Shown: positions 19,077 to 28,609, counted from the stretch's first letter. The stretch: 64,000 nucleotides of DNA from Providencia alcalifaciens (GCF_020271745.1 NZ_CP084296.1:62001-126000), one strand, 5' to 3'. The notes: generated by a model from the sequence alone, not told the origin. Translations and numbers: made by a program.

Positions 19077-19092
19077 TGGCACGTCAATTGCT
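19077..19092 (+). promoter_or_regulatory. Sigma-54 (-24/-12) promoter of prpBCD
   Basis: TGGCAC-GTCAA-TTGCT is an exact fit to the RpoN consensus TGGCAC-N5-TTGC(A/T). It lies about 94 bp upstream of the prpB start and faces it. Together with the divergent PrpR activator it makes RpoN-dependent transcription of the operon very likely. Confidence 0.92.
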
Positions 19093-19185
19093 ATCTAACT
19101 ATCATTAGTAAAAGTCATATTGTTAGTAAAAGTCATATCGTTAATAAAAGTCATTGATAAATGATTAACCCACTCCGAGGTGTTT

Positions 19186-20076
19186 ATGTCTAGCCGTTCT
19201 GCAGGTCAAAAATTTCGAGATGCCGTTAACAGCGAATCTCCTCTTCAATTGGTCGGTACTATCAATGCAAACCATGCACTCCTTGCTCAACAAGCTGGTT
19301 ATAAAGCCATTTACTTGTCTGGCGGCGGTGTTGCGGCTGGCTCGTTAGGGATCCCCGATTTAGGCATTTCTACGCTGGATGATGTGCTGATTGATATTCG
19401 CCGCATTACTGATGTCTGTGATTTGCCGTTAATGGTGGATGCGGATATTGGCTTTGGTCCCTCCGCATTTAACGTAGCCCGTACCGTCAAATCGATGGCG
19501 AAAGCAGGTGCTGCTGGTCTGCATTTGGAAGACCAAGTTGGCGCGAAACGTTGTGGACATCGCCCTAATAAAGAAATTGTTTCCACTCAAGAGATGGTTG
19601 ACCGAATCAAAGCTGCTGTCGATGCAAGAACAGATGAAAACTTTGTCATTATGGCACGCACTGATGCGCTGGCAGTTGAAGGGCTTGAGGCAGCTCTAGA
19701 GCGAGCAAGTGCTTACATCGAAGCGGGTGCCGATATGCTGTTTCCCGAAGCGATTACTGAGTTAGATATGTATCAGCAATTTACTCGCCATACGCAAGTG
19801 CCTGTATTAGCTAACTTAACTGAATTTGGTCAAACGCCGCTGTTTACTTTGGATGAGTTACGAAGTGTCGGCATTGCCATCGCCCTATATCCACTCTCCG
19901 CCTTTCGCGCGATGAATAAAGCCGCAGAGCAGGTATATAGCACTTTGCGCCAGCAAGGCACTCAGAAAAATGTCGTGCCACTTATGCAGACCCGTGAAGA
20001 GCTCTATAAATCCATTAATTACTATCAGTATGAAGAAAAGCTGGATGCGTTATTTTCACAGAATAAAAAACGCTAA
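19186..20076 (+). CDS. prpB: 2-Methylisocitrate lyase PrpB
   Basis: A 296-residue enzyme of the isocitrate lyase/PEP mutase superfamily that splits 2-methylisocitrate into pyruvate and succinate. The KRCGH motif with the catalytic cysteine (Cys123) is at 121-125, and the metal-binding MVDADIGFG stretch is near 83-91. GAGG precedes the ATG; an in-frame GTG two codons earlier is ignored. The length equals E. coli PrpB. It is the first gene of prpBCD behind the sigma-54 promoter. Confidence 0.96.
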   Translation: MSSRSAGQKFRDAVNSESPLQLVGTINANHALLAQQAGYKAIYLSGGGVAAGSLGIPDLGISTLDDVLIDIRRITDVCDLPLMVDADIGFGPSAFNVARTVKSMAKAGAAGLHLEDQVGAKRCGHRPNKEIVSTQEMVDRIKAAVDARTDENFVIMARTDALAVEGLEAALERASAYIEAGADMLFPEAITELDMYQQFTRHTQVPVLANLTEFGQTPLFTLDELRSVGIAIALYPLSAFRAMNKAAEQVYSTLRQQGTQKNVVPLMQTREELYKSINYYQYEEKLDALFSQNKKR

Positions 20077-20147
20077 TCCCTTTTCTAGTACCGCTTAAAC
20101 CGTGAACAGAGCAAGTTGTAATCTCTTCTGCCCTCAACAAGGAATCA

Positions 20148-21305
20148 ATGATGAATGAGCAACTTACAAGTACTGGGTTCAAACCCAAAAAATCAGTCGC
20201 CTTATCAGGTGTAACCGCCGGCAATACTGCTCTTTGTACCGTGGGTCGAAATGGTAATGACCTCCACTATCGGGGCTATGATATCCACGATTTAGCCACT
20301 CAGTGTGAATATGAAGAAGTCGCCTATTTACTTATCCACGATAAGCTTCCTAACCGCACTGAACTGGCCGCGTACAAAGAAAAACTTAAGCCCCTAAGAG
20401 GCTTGCCGACAAATGTAAAACAAACATTAGAATCCATTCCTGCCAATACACACCCGATGGATGTGATTCGCACTGGCGTTTCGATGATGGGCTGTGTGTT
20501 ACCAGAAAAAGATCTTCATACCGTCGCTGGTGCGAAAGATATTGCCGACCGATTACTCGCATCTTTAGGTTCCATTTTGTTGTATTGGTACCACTTTAGT
20601 CACCATGGTCGCCGAATTGAAACCATGACTGACGATGACTCCATTGGCGCCCACTTTTTGCATCTGTTACACGGTAAAAAACCGTCTGCTCAGTGGGAAA
20701 AATTCATGCATATTGCCTCTATTTTATATGCAGAACATGAGTTTAACGCCTCGACATTTGCAGCTCGCGTAATTGCAGGAACGGGTACCGATTTCTACTC
20801 AGCAATTACAGGTGCCATTGCGGCATTAAGGGGGCCGAAACATGGTGGCGCTAATGAAGTTTCATTAGAAATTCAGCAACGCTATGCCTCTATTGAGGAA
20901 GCTGAGCAAGATATCGTGGCTCGAGTTAAAAACTCAGAAGTCATTATCGGTTTTGGTCACCCTGTTTACACCTTGGCAGATCCCCGCCACCCAATCATCA
21001 AATCCGTCGCCTTACAGCTTTCAGAGCAAAGTATGAATCGGCATTTGTACACCATTGCCGATCATATTGAATTGGTCATGAAACGTGAAAAAGGTATGTT
21101 TCCTAACCTCGATTGGTTCTCTGCGGTGGTTTATCACTTAATGGGGGTTCCTACGCCGATGTACACCCCATTATTTGCTATCGCACGGATTGCCGGATGG
21201 TCAGCTCATGTGATTGAACAACGCCAAGATAATAAAATTATTCGCCCTTCCGCAAACTACACGGGACCAGAAAATAAACTCTTTGTTCCCATTGAACAGC
21301 GCTAA
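20148..21305 (+). CDS. prpC: 2-Methylcitrate synthase PrpC
   Basis: A 385-residue citrate-synthase-family enzyme that condenses propionyl-CoA with oxaloacetate. Visible family landmarks are [15 protein letters not shown] (active-site His) near residue 228 and [19 protein letters not shown] near 267 (second active-site His), with the catalytic Asp region near 325 ([16 protein letters not shown]). AAGGA lies upstream of the ATG. It sits 71 bp after prpB and 14 bp before prpD. Confidence 0.96.
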   Translation: MMNEQLTSTGFKPKKSVALSGVTAGNTALCTVGRNGNDLHYRGYDIHDLATQCEYEEVAYLLIHDKLPNRTELAAYKEKLKPLRGLPTNVKQTLESIPANTHPMDVIRTGVSMMGCVLPEKDLHTVAGAKDIADRLLASLGSILLYWYHFSHHGRRIETMTDDDSIGAHFLHLLHGKKPSAQWEKFMHIASILYAEHEFNASTFAARVIAGTGTDFYSAITGAIAALRGPKHGGANEVSLEIQQRYASIEEAEQDIVARVKNSEVIIGFGHPVYTLADPRHPIIKSVALQLSEQSMNRHLYTIADHIELVMKREKGMFPNLDWFSAVVYHLMGVPTPMYTPLFAIARIAGWSAHVIEQRQDNKIIRPSANYTGPENKLFVPIEQR

Positions 21306-21319
21306 TTAAGGTAAAAATA

Positions 21320-22774
21320 ATGACCACGCAAAATCAAACGGCTCCACATGTTCAATTTGATAAAGTGATGACCGACATTGTCGATTATGTTCTTGATTTC
21401 CCTATCACTTCAACATTGGCTTACGATACCGCCTATTATTGTTTACTGGATACGCTAGGCTGTGGGATGGAATCCCTTGAATATCCGGCTTGCAAAAAGT
21501 TATTAGGTCCTATAATCCCTGGCACCCACGTCCCAAATGGCACCAAAGTTCCCGGAACACAGTTTCAATTAGACCCAGTACAAGGGGCATTTAATATTGG
21601 AACCTTATGCCGCTGGTTAGATTTTAACGACACTTGGTTAGCTGCGGAATGGGGACATCCCTCCGATAACCTCGGTGGCATTTTAGCCACCGCCGATTGG
21701 CTTTCTCGTGAAAATCTCGCTAAGGGTAAAAAGCCGTTAGTGATCCGAGATGTCCTCACCGCCATGATCAAAGCTCATGAAATTCAAGGCTGTATCGCTC
21801 TTGAAAACGCGTTTAATAAAGTCGGTCTTGACCATGTCATTCTAGTCAAAGTGGCCTCAGCTGCCGTCGTTGCTCAAATGCTAGGACTTTCCCGTGAGCA
21901 AATTCTCAATGCAGTTTCCCTTGCATGGGTTGATGGCCATAGCTTGCGTACCTATCGACACACTCCAAACACAGGCTCCCGCAAGTCATGGGCGGCAGGT
22001 GATGCCACCTCTCGCGCAGTTCGCTTGGCGCTTATGGCGCAAAAAGGCGAAATGGGTTATCCAACCGCATTAACCGCAAAAACATGGGGCTTTTACGACT
22101 CACTGTTCCGTGGTCAGCCGTTTAAATTCCAGCGACCTTATGGCTCTTATGTGATGGAAAATGTGTTGTTCAAAATTTCTTTCCCAGCAGAGTTTCACGC
22201 TCAAACCGCGGTTGAAGCCGCTTTACAACTGTATGAACAACTTAGTTCAATGGGAAAAACTGCTGACGATATCCAGTCTATCTCAATTCGTACCCATGAA
22301 GCTTGCGTGCGTATTATTGATAAACAGGGCCCATTACAGAACCCGGCAGACCGAGATCATTGCATTCAATATATGGTAGCAGTGCCGCTTATTTTTGGTC
22401 GCCTCACCGCATCTGACTATGAGGATAGTATCGCTCAAGATAGCCGAATTGATACGCTGCGTGCCAAAATGCATTGTCATGAAGACCCTGAGTTTACGCA
22501 GGATTATCATGATCCGGAAAAACGCGCTATCACCAATGGTCTGACTATCACATTAAAAGATGGGCAAACCTTGAATGAAGTCGTGATTGAATACCCTGTT
22601 GGCCACAAACGCCGCCGCCCTGAAGGCATGCCACTATTACTTAAAAAGTTCAGAACCAACTTAGCGCGCCAATTCCCAGAGGCCCAACAACTGCGGATTT
22701 TAGCAGCTTCACTGGATAAGCCATTGTTTGAGAATATGCCTGTTAATGAATTTCTCGATTTATGGGTGATTTAG
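21320..22774 (+). CDS. prpD: 2-Methylcitrate dehydratase PrpD
   Basis: A 484-residue member of the MmgE/PrpD family, which dehydrates 2-methylcitrate to 2-methyl-cis-aconitate without an iron-sulfur cluster. GTLCRWLDFNDTWLAAEWGHPSDNLGGILA (residues about 94-123, split by family-conserved turns) is the diagnostic region. The length equals the E. coli enzyme (483-484). It is the last gene of the operon; the propionyl-CoA synthetase gene prpE that follows in E. coli and Salmonella is absent. Confidence 0.95.
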   Translation: MTTQNQTAPHVQFDKVMTDIVDYVLDFPITSTLAYDTAYYCLLDTLGCGMESLEYPACKKLLGPIIPGTHVPNGTKVPGTQFQLDPVQGAFNIGTLCRWLDFNDTWLAAEWGHPSDNLGGILATADWLSRENLAKGKKPLVIRDVLTAMIKAHEIQGCIALENAFNKVGLDHVILVKVASAAVVAQMLGLSREQILNAVSLAWVDGHSLRTYRHTPNTGSRKSWAAGDATSRAVRLALMAQKGEMGYPTALTAKTWGFYDSLFRGQPFKFQRPYGSYVMENVLFKISFPAEFHAQTAVEAALQLYEQLSSMGKTADDIQSISIRTHEACVRIIDKQGPLQNPADRDHCIQYMVAVPLIFGRLTASDYEDSIAQDSRIDTLRAKMHCHEDPEFTQDYHDPEKRAITNGLTITLKDGQTLNEVVIEYPVGHKRRRPEGMPLLLKKFRTNLARQFPEAQQLRILAASLDKPLFENMPVNEFLDLWVI

Positions 22775-22775
22775 T

Positions 22776-22851
22776 TTTGTGATTTTTTTAATTTACAGAC
22801 AGCCAAAGGCTCCGATCCATTGAAGACCGTTGACTGTCTGCTCATCACAAA
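22776..22851 (+). terminator. Nested hairpin after prpD
   Basis: TTTGTGAT (22776-22783) pairs with ATCACAAA (22844-22851), and inside it CAGACAG (22796-22802) pairs with CTGTCTG (22834-22840). A further CCACG/CGTGG pair follows at about 22855-22894. The stems are interrupted and lack a clean 3' T-run, so this is a structured 3' region or a repeat remnant at the place where prpE would be expected. Confidence 0.5.
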
Positions 22852-22966
22852 TACCACGGTTTATGGAATGGAATGCGCTTCGCAGAAATCGTGGCAAGAA
22901 TAAAACAGACAAGATAATATCAAAGTAAATTATTAAGTTTTATTTGTTTATTTTGATTGTGATAAA

Positions 22967-23001
22967 AACAAAAAAAGCCCCAGTTTACTCAACTAGGGCT
23001 T
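22967..23001 (-). terminator. Intrinsic terminator of dbpA
   Basis: AAGCCCCAGTT and AACTAGGGCTT form an 11-bp stem with one mismatch around TACTC. Read on the minus strand the stem is followed by a run of seven T, immediately downstream of the dbpA stop codon. Confidence 0.88.
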
Positions 23002-23022
23002 CAAATATGTCAGCCTAGGAAT

Positions 23023-24396
23023 TTACTTTAGCAATCTCGCTCTCACTGATTTGCCTTTGATTTTACCTTGCTGTAATTGCTTCCACGCTTTGTTCGCCAC
23101 TGATTTTTTAATCGCAACGTAGGCATGAATTGGGTGAATCGCGATTTTACCAATATCATCCCCTTCTAGACCAACGTCTCCGGTCAATGCGCCTAAAATA
23201 TCTCCAGGGCGTATTTTCGCTTTTTTACCGCCATCTAGGCATAAGGTCGCCCATTGGGCTTCTAATGGCGTAATGCGTAACCCTGTCGGCTCTGGCAGCC
23301 AGTTCAGCTTCATGTTGAGCATCTCTTCGAGCACGTTTGCGCGTTGGGCTTCTTCTGGTGAACATAGGCTTATTGCTAAGCCGCTTTGTCCTGCACGAGC
23401 TGTACGGCCAATGCGGTGAACATGCACTTCAGGATCCCAAGACAGCTCAAAGTTAATCACCATTTCCAGTGCTTTAATGTCTAAACCTCGAGATGCTACA
23501 TCCGTCGCAACCAAGACTCGACTGCTACCATTTGCAAATTGAACTAAGGTTTGGTCGCGATCGCGCTGTTCCATATCACCATGCAAGACTAGGACACTTT
23601 GACGGCTATCCATTAAAGCATCATAGACAGCCTGACAATCCTTTTTCGTGTTACAGAACACGACACAAGAAGCTGGTTGTTCACGGCTTAGCAGCTTTTG
23701 CAGTAAGTCAATTTTGTCATGTCGAGATACTTCATAAAACTGCTGTTCCACATCAGGTAATTCGTTAACCGAATTAATTTCAATGGTTTGTGGATTATTT
23801 TGGATGCGTCGGCTAATTGCTGCAATGCTATCCGGCCATGTTGCTGAGAATAAAAGTGTTTGTCTATCTTCTGGCGCGAAAGAGATCACCGCGTCAATAT
23901 CATCCGCAAACCCCATATCTAACATGCGGTCAGCTTCATCAAGTACCAGTGTCTGTAAATGATCTAATCGCACCGTTTCTTTATGTAAGTGGTCAAGCAA
24001 ACGTCCCGGTGTTGCCACTAAAATATGTGCAGCATGTACTAAAGAATCACGCTGAACACTAAAAGGTACACCGCCACATAAGGTTAAAATTTTAAGATTA
24101 GGAATATAACGCGCTAAACGGCGTAATTCATTCGCGACTTGATCCGCCAACTCTCTTGTTGGGCATAAAACGAGGGATTGTGTATTAAAGTTTTTAGCAT
24201 CAATATGTTGTAATAACCCTAGGCCAAAAGCAGCCGTTTTTCCACTCCCCGTCTTAGCTTGGGCTCGCACATCTTTGCCAGCAAGGATAGCGGGTAATGC
24301 CGCTTCTTGAATTGGAGTCATGGTTAAAAAGCCCAATTCATTGAGATTGGAGAGTTGCTCCGCAGGAAGCGCATTTAGTTCAGCAAATGAAGTCAC
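23023..24396 (-). CDS. dbpA: ATP-dependent RNA helicase DbpA
   Basis: A 457-residue DEAD-box helicase of large-subunit ribosome assembly. Motif I AKTGSGKT, motif Ia PTRELADQ, DEAD (VLDEADRMLD), SAT (FSATWPD) and motif VI HRIGRTARAGQ are all present, followed by the DbpA-specific C-terminal RNA-binding domain (KAKIRPGDILGALTGDVGLEGDDIGKI) that recognises hairpin 92 of 23S rRNA. The GTG start at 24396 gives exactly the E. coli DbpA length and opening (TSFAELNALP); an in-frame ATG at 24405 and farther extensions are alternatives. Confidence 0.94.
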   Translation of the reverse strand: MTSFAELNALPAEQLSNLNELGFLTMTPIQEAALPAILAGKDVRAQAKTGSGKTAAFGLGLLQHIDAKNFNTQSLVLCPTRELADQVANELRRLARYIPNLKILTLCGGVPFSVQRDSLVHAAHILVATPGRLLDHLHKETVRLDHLQTLVLDEADRMLDMGFADDIDAVISFAPEDRQTLLFSATWPDSIAAISRRIQNNPQTIEINSVNELPDVEQQFYEVSRHDKIDLLQKLLSREQPASCVVFCNTKKDCQAVYDALMDSRQSVLVLHGDMEQRDRDQTLVQFANGSSRVLVATDVASRGLDIKALEMVINFELSWDPEVHVHRIGRTARAGQSGLAISLCSPEEAQRANVLEEMLNMKLNWLPEPTGLRITPLEAQWATLCLDGGKKAKIRPGDILGALTGDVGLEGDDIGKIAIHPIHAYVAIKKSVANKAWKQLQQGKIKGKSVRARLLK

Positions 24397-24460
24397 AGTT
24401 AACATTCCGAATAAAATAAAAGAGATCATCACAAGGGATCATAGCCCCTCGCACATGATA

Positions 24461-25501
24461 CTAAAAAATAAATTGATAGCGAGTTTGGCTGGTATAAATC
24501 TGATCAGTTTTAGCAATAATAGGATTTGCGCTATCTGATTCGGCATGCCCAAAGCCATCAAATGGGTATTGCGGAGCCAACACTATCCCAGAGAATGGCG
24601 TATAGGTTTTACTTTTGCCTAATACGGAAACTAAATGGTTCCCCGTATAAAGATGAATAGCAGGTGACGTACTCACCATATTCATTTGCACATCACCATT
24701 GGGAGAGCTCAAAGTCCCCACAATTTGCCGTCCATCAACGACTGACTCATCAAACACAAAAGTATGGTCGTATCCGCCTACCGCTTGTTGCTCTTCATCT
24801 TGTAAAAAATCATAACCAATGCGTTTCTTTTGCCTAAAGTCAAAATAAGTACCAGTGACTTCACGCCATTCCCCTGTTGGGAGTCCTTCACTATCCTGCG
24901 GTAAGAAATACGTAGTCTGCATTTGGAGGTCATGCTCAAATGCAGTGCGATCAGACTGTTCACCCGCAAGATTAAAATAGGTGTAATTAGTCAGATTAAC
25001 AGGGCAATCTTGGTTACATTGATATCGGTAGTTAATGACCACTTGATTATCGTCAGTGAGTGTATAATGCACTTCAACTTTTAACTCACCCGGAAAACCT
25101 TGGTCACCATCAGAAGAGACAAGAGTAAAAATCGCTTGCTGTTGGTCAGGCTGAGCGATTGACCATACTCGATAACTGAAGTTATCACCCCCACCATGCA
25201 AACAATGCACACCTTGATTATGTGCAAGTTGATACTTACGTCCTTCGAGGTCGAAAGTGGCATTTGCAATACGATTTGCGACTCGCCCTACTGTTGCGCC
25301 AAAATAGACTCGCTGCTCCATTTGAGCGGCCATATTAGGTGAACCTAAAATGACATCGCGTTTACCACTCGCCAACGGCAATATACAGCTCACCCAGCTG
25401 GCACCTAAACTACTCAAAATAATTTTCATTCCCTGTTTATTTGTGAGTGCAACGACCTTCGGTGTGCGTAGAGTGTGGCGTTGTTGCTTGGTAAACTGCA
25501 T
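24461..25501 (-). CDS. GalM-family aldose 1-epimerase homologue lacking catalytic residues
   Basis: A 346-residue protein aligning end to end with E. coli GalM. Substrate-binding positions are kept: Arg73 (GRVANRIAN), His102 (CLHGGGDNF) and Asp245 (GYDHTF). The catalytic acid His of the TNH-Y-FNL motif is Tyr173 (LTNYTYFNL), and the catalytic base Glu of the LE(S/T)-Q/E motif is Ala309 (IVLAPQYP). Both codons were read on the DNA (TAC and GCT) and the frame is intact. GGGGAAAA supports the start. It lies alone, not beside galK or galT. It may bind a sugar without epimerising it, or use different chemistry; mutarotase activity should not be assumed. Confidence 0.8.
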   Translation of the reverse strand: MQFTKQQRHTLRTPKVVALTNKQGMKIILSSLGASWVSCILPLASGKRDVILGSPNMAAQMEQRVYFGATVGRVANRIANATFDLEGRKYQLAHNQGVHCLHGGGDNFSYRVWSIAQPDQQQAIFTLVSSDGDQGFPGELKVEVHYTLTDDNQVVINYRYQCNQDCPVNLTNYTYFNLAGEQSDRTAFEHDLQMQTTYFLPQDSEGLPTGEWREVTGTYFDFRQKKRIGYDFLQDEEQQAVGGYDHTFVFDESVVDGRQIVGTLSSPNGDVQMNMVSTSPAIHLYTGNHLVSVLGKSKTYTPFSGIVLAPQYPFDGFGHAESDSANPIIAKTDQIYTSQTRYQFIF

Positions 25502-25589
25502 TTTTCCCCAATATTCCTTATATTTTCACTTATCGTGTAACCAACATAATTTAACAATAATAAAACGAATTCTCGATAACGTAAAAAGA

Positions 25590-25621
25590 AAAAAGCTGAG
25601 CGCATAATACGTCAGCTTTTT
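25590..25621 (-). terminator. Intrinsic terminator of the CDF transporter gene
   Basis: AAAAAGCTGA and TCAGCTTTTT form a perfect 10-bp inverted repeat with a 12-nt loop; on the minus strand the stem runs into T-rich sequence. It lies 28 bp beyond the transporter stop. Confidence 0.85.
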
Positions 25622-25648
25622 CAAAAATGCTTAGTACTTAAATAGGAA

Positions 25649-26578
25649 TCAATGCAAACAATCTTTATCGTAAGGGTCTAAGTGGGTCATAACATCCAGT
25701 ATTTGTGGATTTTTCATTAACTGTTTACGCACATTTACTGCAATATCATGCCCTTCCAAGATTGTCATTTGGCCATCTAACTCTAAGTGAACATCCACAA
25801 GGAAAAAGTCGCCAGATTTACGTGTTTTTAAATCATGGAATCCTTTAACTCCCGGAATACCTCGAAGAACATCGTTCATTTGTTCGAGCGTTTCTTCATC
25901 AGCCCCTTTATCCATTAAATCTTGCATAGATTGATAAGTGAATTTAAACCCCATTCGGAAAACAAATGTCCCCACAATTAAGGCGGCAATAGGGTCAAGA
26001 ATGCGGATACCGCATAAACTACCAATAATCCCGATAGCGACGACTAATGAGGAGGCTGCATCAGAACGCGCATGCCAAGCATTCGCCACTAACATGCTTG
26101 AATTAACTTTATTGGCGACATGCAGCATGTAGCGGAATAAGCCTTCCTTCGCAACCAGAGCCGTTAATGCAGCGACTAATGCAATCGTATGAACTTCTGG
26201 GATTAACTCTGGGTTAATCATTTTTTCGACCGCAGACCACCCCATTCCCACACCCACGATCAACAAGATAATCCCTAAAATAAGGGACGCTCCATTTTCA
26301 TATCGAAAATGGCCATATGGGTGGTCAGCATCTGGTTTTTTATGACTTTTTTTATTCGCAATAAGGACAACAAAGTCTGCAATTAAATCCGAAAGTGTAT
26401 GAATACCATCAGCAATTAAGCCGGATGAATGGGAAAATATACCGACAATGATTTGCCAAATGGACAACAGCGCATTCACAGCCACACTGATCAATGTGCT
26501 TTTTTTTGCGGCTTTAAATTTCTCTTGTTGTAATTCGAATTCATTTTCCCCAGAAGTTGGGATTTCATGTTTATGCAT
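25649..26578 (-). CDS. Cation diffusion facilitator (CDF) metal exporter
   Basis: A 309-residue inner-membrane protein with six membrane segments and a cytoplasmic C-terminal dimerisation domain (GIPGVKGFHDLKTRKSGDFFLVDVHLELD). The metal site is formed by HxxxD in segment 2 (ADGIHTLSDLIADF) and HxxxD in segment 5 (NAWHARSDAASS). The two-His/two-Asp set is typical of Zn(II)-selective CDF proteins, whereas E. coli FieF has DxxxD in segment 2. It exports divalent metal in exchange for protons. It is single-gene, divergent from uspF. The exact metal is not certain. Confidence 0.87.
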   Translation of the reverse strand: MHKHEIPTSGENEFELQQEKFKAAKKSTLISVAVNALLSIWQIIVGIFSHSSGLIADGIHTLSDLIADFVVLIANKKSHKKPDADHPYGHFRYENGASLILGIILLIVGVGMGWSAVEKMINPELIPEVHTIALVAALTALVAKEGLFRYMLHVANKVNSSMLVANAWHARSDAASSLVVAIGIIGSLCGIRILDPIAALIVGTFVFRMGFKFTYQSMQDLMDKGADEETLEQMNDVLRGIPGVKGFHDLKTRKSGDFFLVDVHLELDGQMTILEGHDIAVNVRKQLMKNPQILDVMTHLDPYDKDCLH

Positions 26579-26955
26579 AGTTTATTTTCTTAATGAAAAA
26601 CAAAACAATTATCATTTAAATATGGTTTATTTTCAATGACTTAATTAATTTTAATAATACTCTCACATTATTTGTTAAATGTCTCATAATAAATTGTAAA
26701 TAATTGATTACATTGATTGAGAATGGTTATTCTTTATTTTTCTATCTCTGATAAGGTAAAAACCATAATCAGATAAAAGCCATAAATAGATGATATTCAT
26801 GACTAGCCTATCCTCTATTATAGATAAGAGTGTAGATTTATCTTTATTAGATAGCCATGCTTCTGTGAATCCAATATCACAAAATCATAAGTGTCATATG
26901 ACTTATAAAATGATAGGTATATAATCAAATTAAAATAACAAATGAAGAGGTAGCT
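26579..26955. promoter_or_regulatory. Divergent promoter region between the CDF gene and uspF
   Basis: A 377-bp AT-rich spacer. It contains the imperfect palindrome AAGTGTCATATGACTT at 26889-26904, about 50 bp before the uspF start, a plausible operator for an unidentified regulator. No good Fur or Zur box was recognised. Confidence 0.4.
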
Positions 26956-27393
26956 ATGTATAAGAAGATATTGGTTCCTATTGATCTGTTAGAAGATGAT
27001 TTAAATTCAAACATCATCAAACACGTGGAAGATTTGGCAACATTGGGTAAGCCTGAGATTCACTTTTTCTCGGTGATCCCGAGTGTTGAACTATTTTTTG
27101 GTATTGAAGTTGCTATTTTACCTGAAAGCCATAAAAATTCGGCTGAGCGTGCAACACTCGCAATGCGGGCATTAGAAGAAGTGATCAAAAAGGCTAAAAT
27201 TCCAGGCTCTCAAATTACATGTCAAGTCAGCATTGGTTCAGCAAAAGACGAAATTTTAGATTACGCAAAAACCATTAATGCCGACCTGATTGTCGTCGGT
27301 TCTCATCATCCAAGTACATCCACTTATTTATTAGGTTCGACTGCATCCGCCATTGTACGTCATGCGCAAACATCAGTGTTTGTCGTTCGTTAA
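26956..27393 (+). CDS. uspF: Universal stress protein, UspF family
   Basis: A 145-residue protein with one Usp domain. It starts with KKILVPIDLLE and ends with the ATP-binding signature GSHHPSTSTYLLGSTASAIVRHAQTSVFVVR (G-2x-G-9x-G-S/T pattern, residues about 115-145), which places it in the nucleotide-binding UspF/UspG branch. GAAGAGG precedes the ATG. UspF in E. coli is linked to adhesion and stress survival. It is monocistronic with a terminator 20 bp downstream. Confidence 0.9.
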   Translation: MYKKILVPIDLLEDDLNSNIIKHVEDLATLGKPEIHFFSVIPSVELFFGIEVAILPESHKNSAERATLAMRALEEVIKKAKIPGSQITCQVSIGSAKDEILDYAKTINADLIVVGSHHPSTSTYLLGSTASAIVRHAQTSVFVVR

Positions 27394-27412
27394 TCTAAAG
27401 CTTATAAAATAA

Positions 27413-27448
27413 AAAATGCCGCATCATAGAAAACTGAGGCGGCATTTT
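27413..27448. terminator. Bidirectional intrinsic terminator
   Basis: AAAATGCCGC and GCGGCATTTT pair around a 15-nt loop, with A/T tails on both sides. It lies between the convergent uspF and ecotin genes. Confidence 0.88.
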
Positions 27449-27454
27449 AATGCA

Positions 27455-27934
27455 TTATTTCTTAGCCGAGTTCATTAATTTATCGTCTGTCGACCAAATG
27501 CGGTACTTCACTTCCATATCTTTTGGTGCATAAACAACTATTGGTAATTTACTGTTGTAACGTACAAAAGCATCATCCCCTAGTTGGGTGGTGATAAAAC
27601 GATTTTTCGCAGATTCGCTACATGCCATCATTGTTGAGGCTGGTCCTTTAACTTCATCTAATTTGTAGTAGCTATATCCCCATCCATCTAAGGTTTTTTC
27701 TTCTAAATCCCCTGAGAACCATTGACGGTTACAATCCGCTTTGATGGTTTTACCGATAACCAGCTCAACCATATAGTCATATTCATTTTGTTGAGTCTCA
27801 AGCTGGATCACATGACGAGTCATCCCGGATTCTGCTTTCGGATAGGGTGCGATCTTTCCTAAATCTTCAGTCGCCATTGCACAAGAAGACACTGCCACCG
27901 CAGCCATTACAGATAAAATCGCTTTTTTCATCAT
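27455..27934 (-). CDS. eco: Ecotin, periplasmic serine protease inhibitor
   Basis: A 159-residue secreted protein. A signal peptide (MMKKAILSVMAAVAVSSCAMA) precedes the mature domain, which opens with LGKIAPYPKAESGMTRHVIQLE. The reactive-site loop STMMAC with the P1 methionine and its disulfide cysteines is at about residues 100-105, and RYNSKLPIVVYAPKDMEVKYRIW follows. Ecotin dimers inhibit trypsin-, chymotrypsin- and elastase-like proteases and protect bacteria from neutrophil elastase. AGGA upstream allows either of two adjacent ATG codons. Confidence 0.95.
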   Translation of the reverse strand: MMKKAILSVMAAVAVSSCAMATEDLGKIAPYPKAESGMTRHVIQLETQQNEYDYMVELVIGKTIKADCNRQWFSGDLEEKTLDGWGYSYYKLDEVKGPASTMMACSESAKNRFITTQLGDDAFVRYNSKLPIVVYAPKDMEVKYRIWSTDDKLMNSAKK

Positions 27935-28196
27935 AAAATTCCTATTGGTAAAAAAATAACAACATTAAAAACTAGAGCTTGATACATAGTAGGTCAATTC
28001 AGTTATTTTAATCACTATAGATGATTCTTAATTACAAAAATATAGATAACTCATTAATCCTTTAGTGATAATACTTAATATTAGTATAAGGATCATAAAA
28101 TTAATAAAAATTATGTAAATCCACCCCATTGATATGTACATAAAACAATCAATGGTTATACTGAAAGTGAGGCTTAATTCATTCTGAGGAGGTAGT

Positions 28197-28409
28197 ATGT
28201 TATCTGCTGATCAAGATTTAGTTTCACAATTAATCTCCACACATCCCCGCTTTCAATCTCTCTATGAGAAGCATCACCAGTTAGATAAAGAAATTAGTAA
28301 GCTTGAAGGACCTTCAGGTGCCGGCTATAACGATCAGGTCGCCAAACTTAAAAAAGAAAAACTGCATCTAAAAGATGAAATGCAGAGAATCATGCAAACC
28401 AGCCGATAA
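28197..28409 (+). CDS. DUF465 (YdcH-family) small protein
   Basis: A 70-residue, strongly charged helical protein, nearly all predicted coiled coil. HPRFQSLYEKHHQLDKEI and GYNDQVAKLKKEKLHLKDEM match the YdcH/DUF465 family. GAGGAGGTAGT gives a very strong ribosome-binding site. Function unknown. It is monocistronic with a hairpin terminator downstream. Confidence 0.88.
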   Translation: MLSADQDLVSQLISTHPRFQSLYEKHHQLDKEISKLEGPSGAGYNDQVAKLKKEKLHLKDEMQRIMQTSR

Positions 28410-28516
28410 GGTGCCTTTAGCTAATCTCGCTTTATCAAGTACATTGGAGTCTTAGCTTCAGTGCATTTTACTCCAATAAAGCTAGCTACAACACAATTGG
28501 CAACAATCCAGTGTTA

Positions 28517-28548
28517 ATGGCATAAGAAATTTCTCTTATGCCATTTTT
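28517..28548 (+). terminator. Intrinsic terminator after the YdcH-like gene
   Basis: ATGGCATAAGA and TCTTATGCCAT pair closely and are followed by TTTTTGTT on the plus strand. A second, weaker hairpin (ATTGGAGT/ACTCCAAT) lies at 28443-28477. Confidence 0.8.
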
Positions 28549-28609
28549 GTTATTAATTGGGGTAAAAAATGCTTTTATATTGATTTAATCGCCTATGAAT
28601 AGTTACCTT

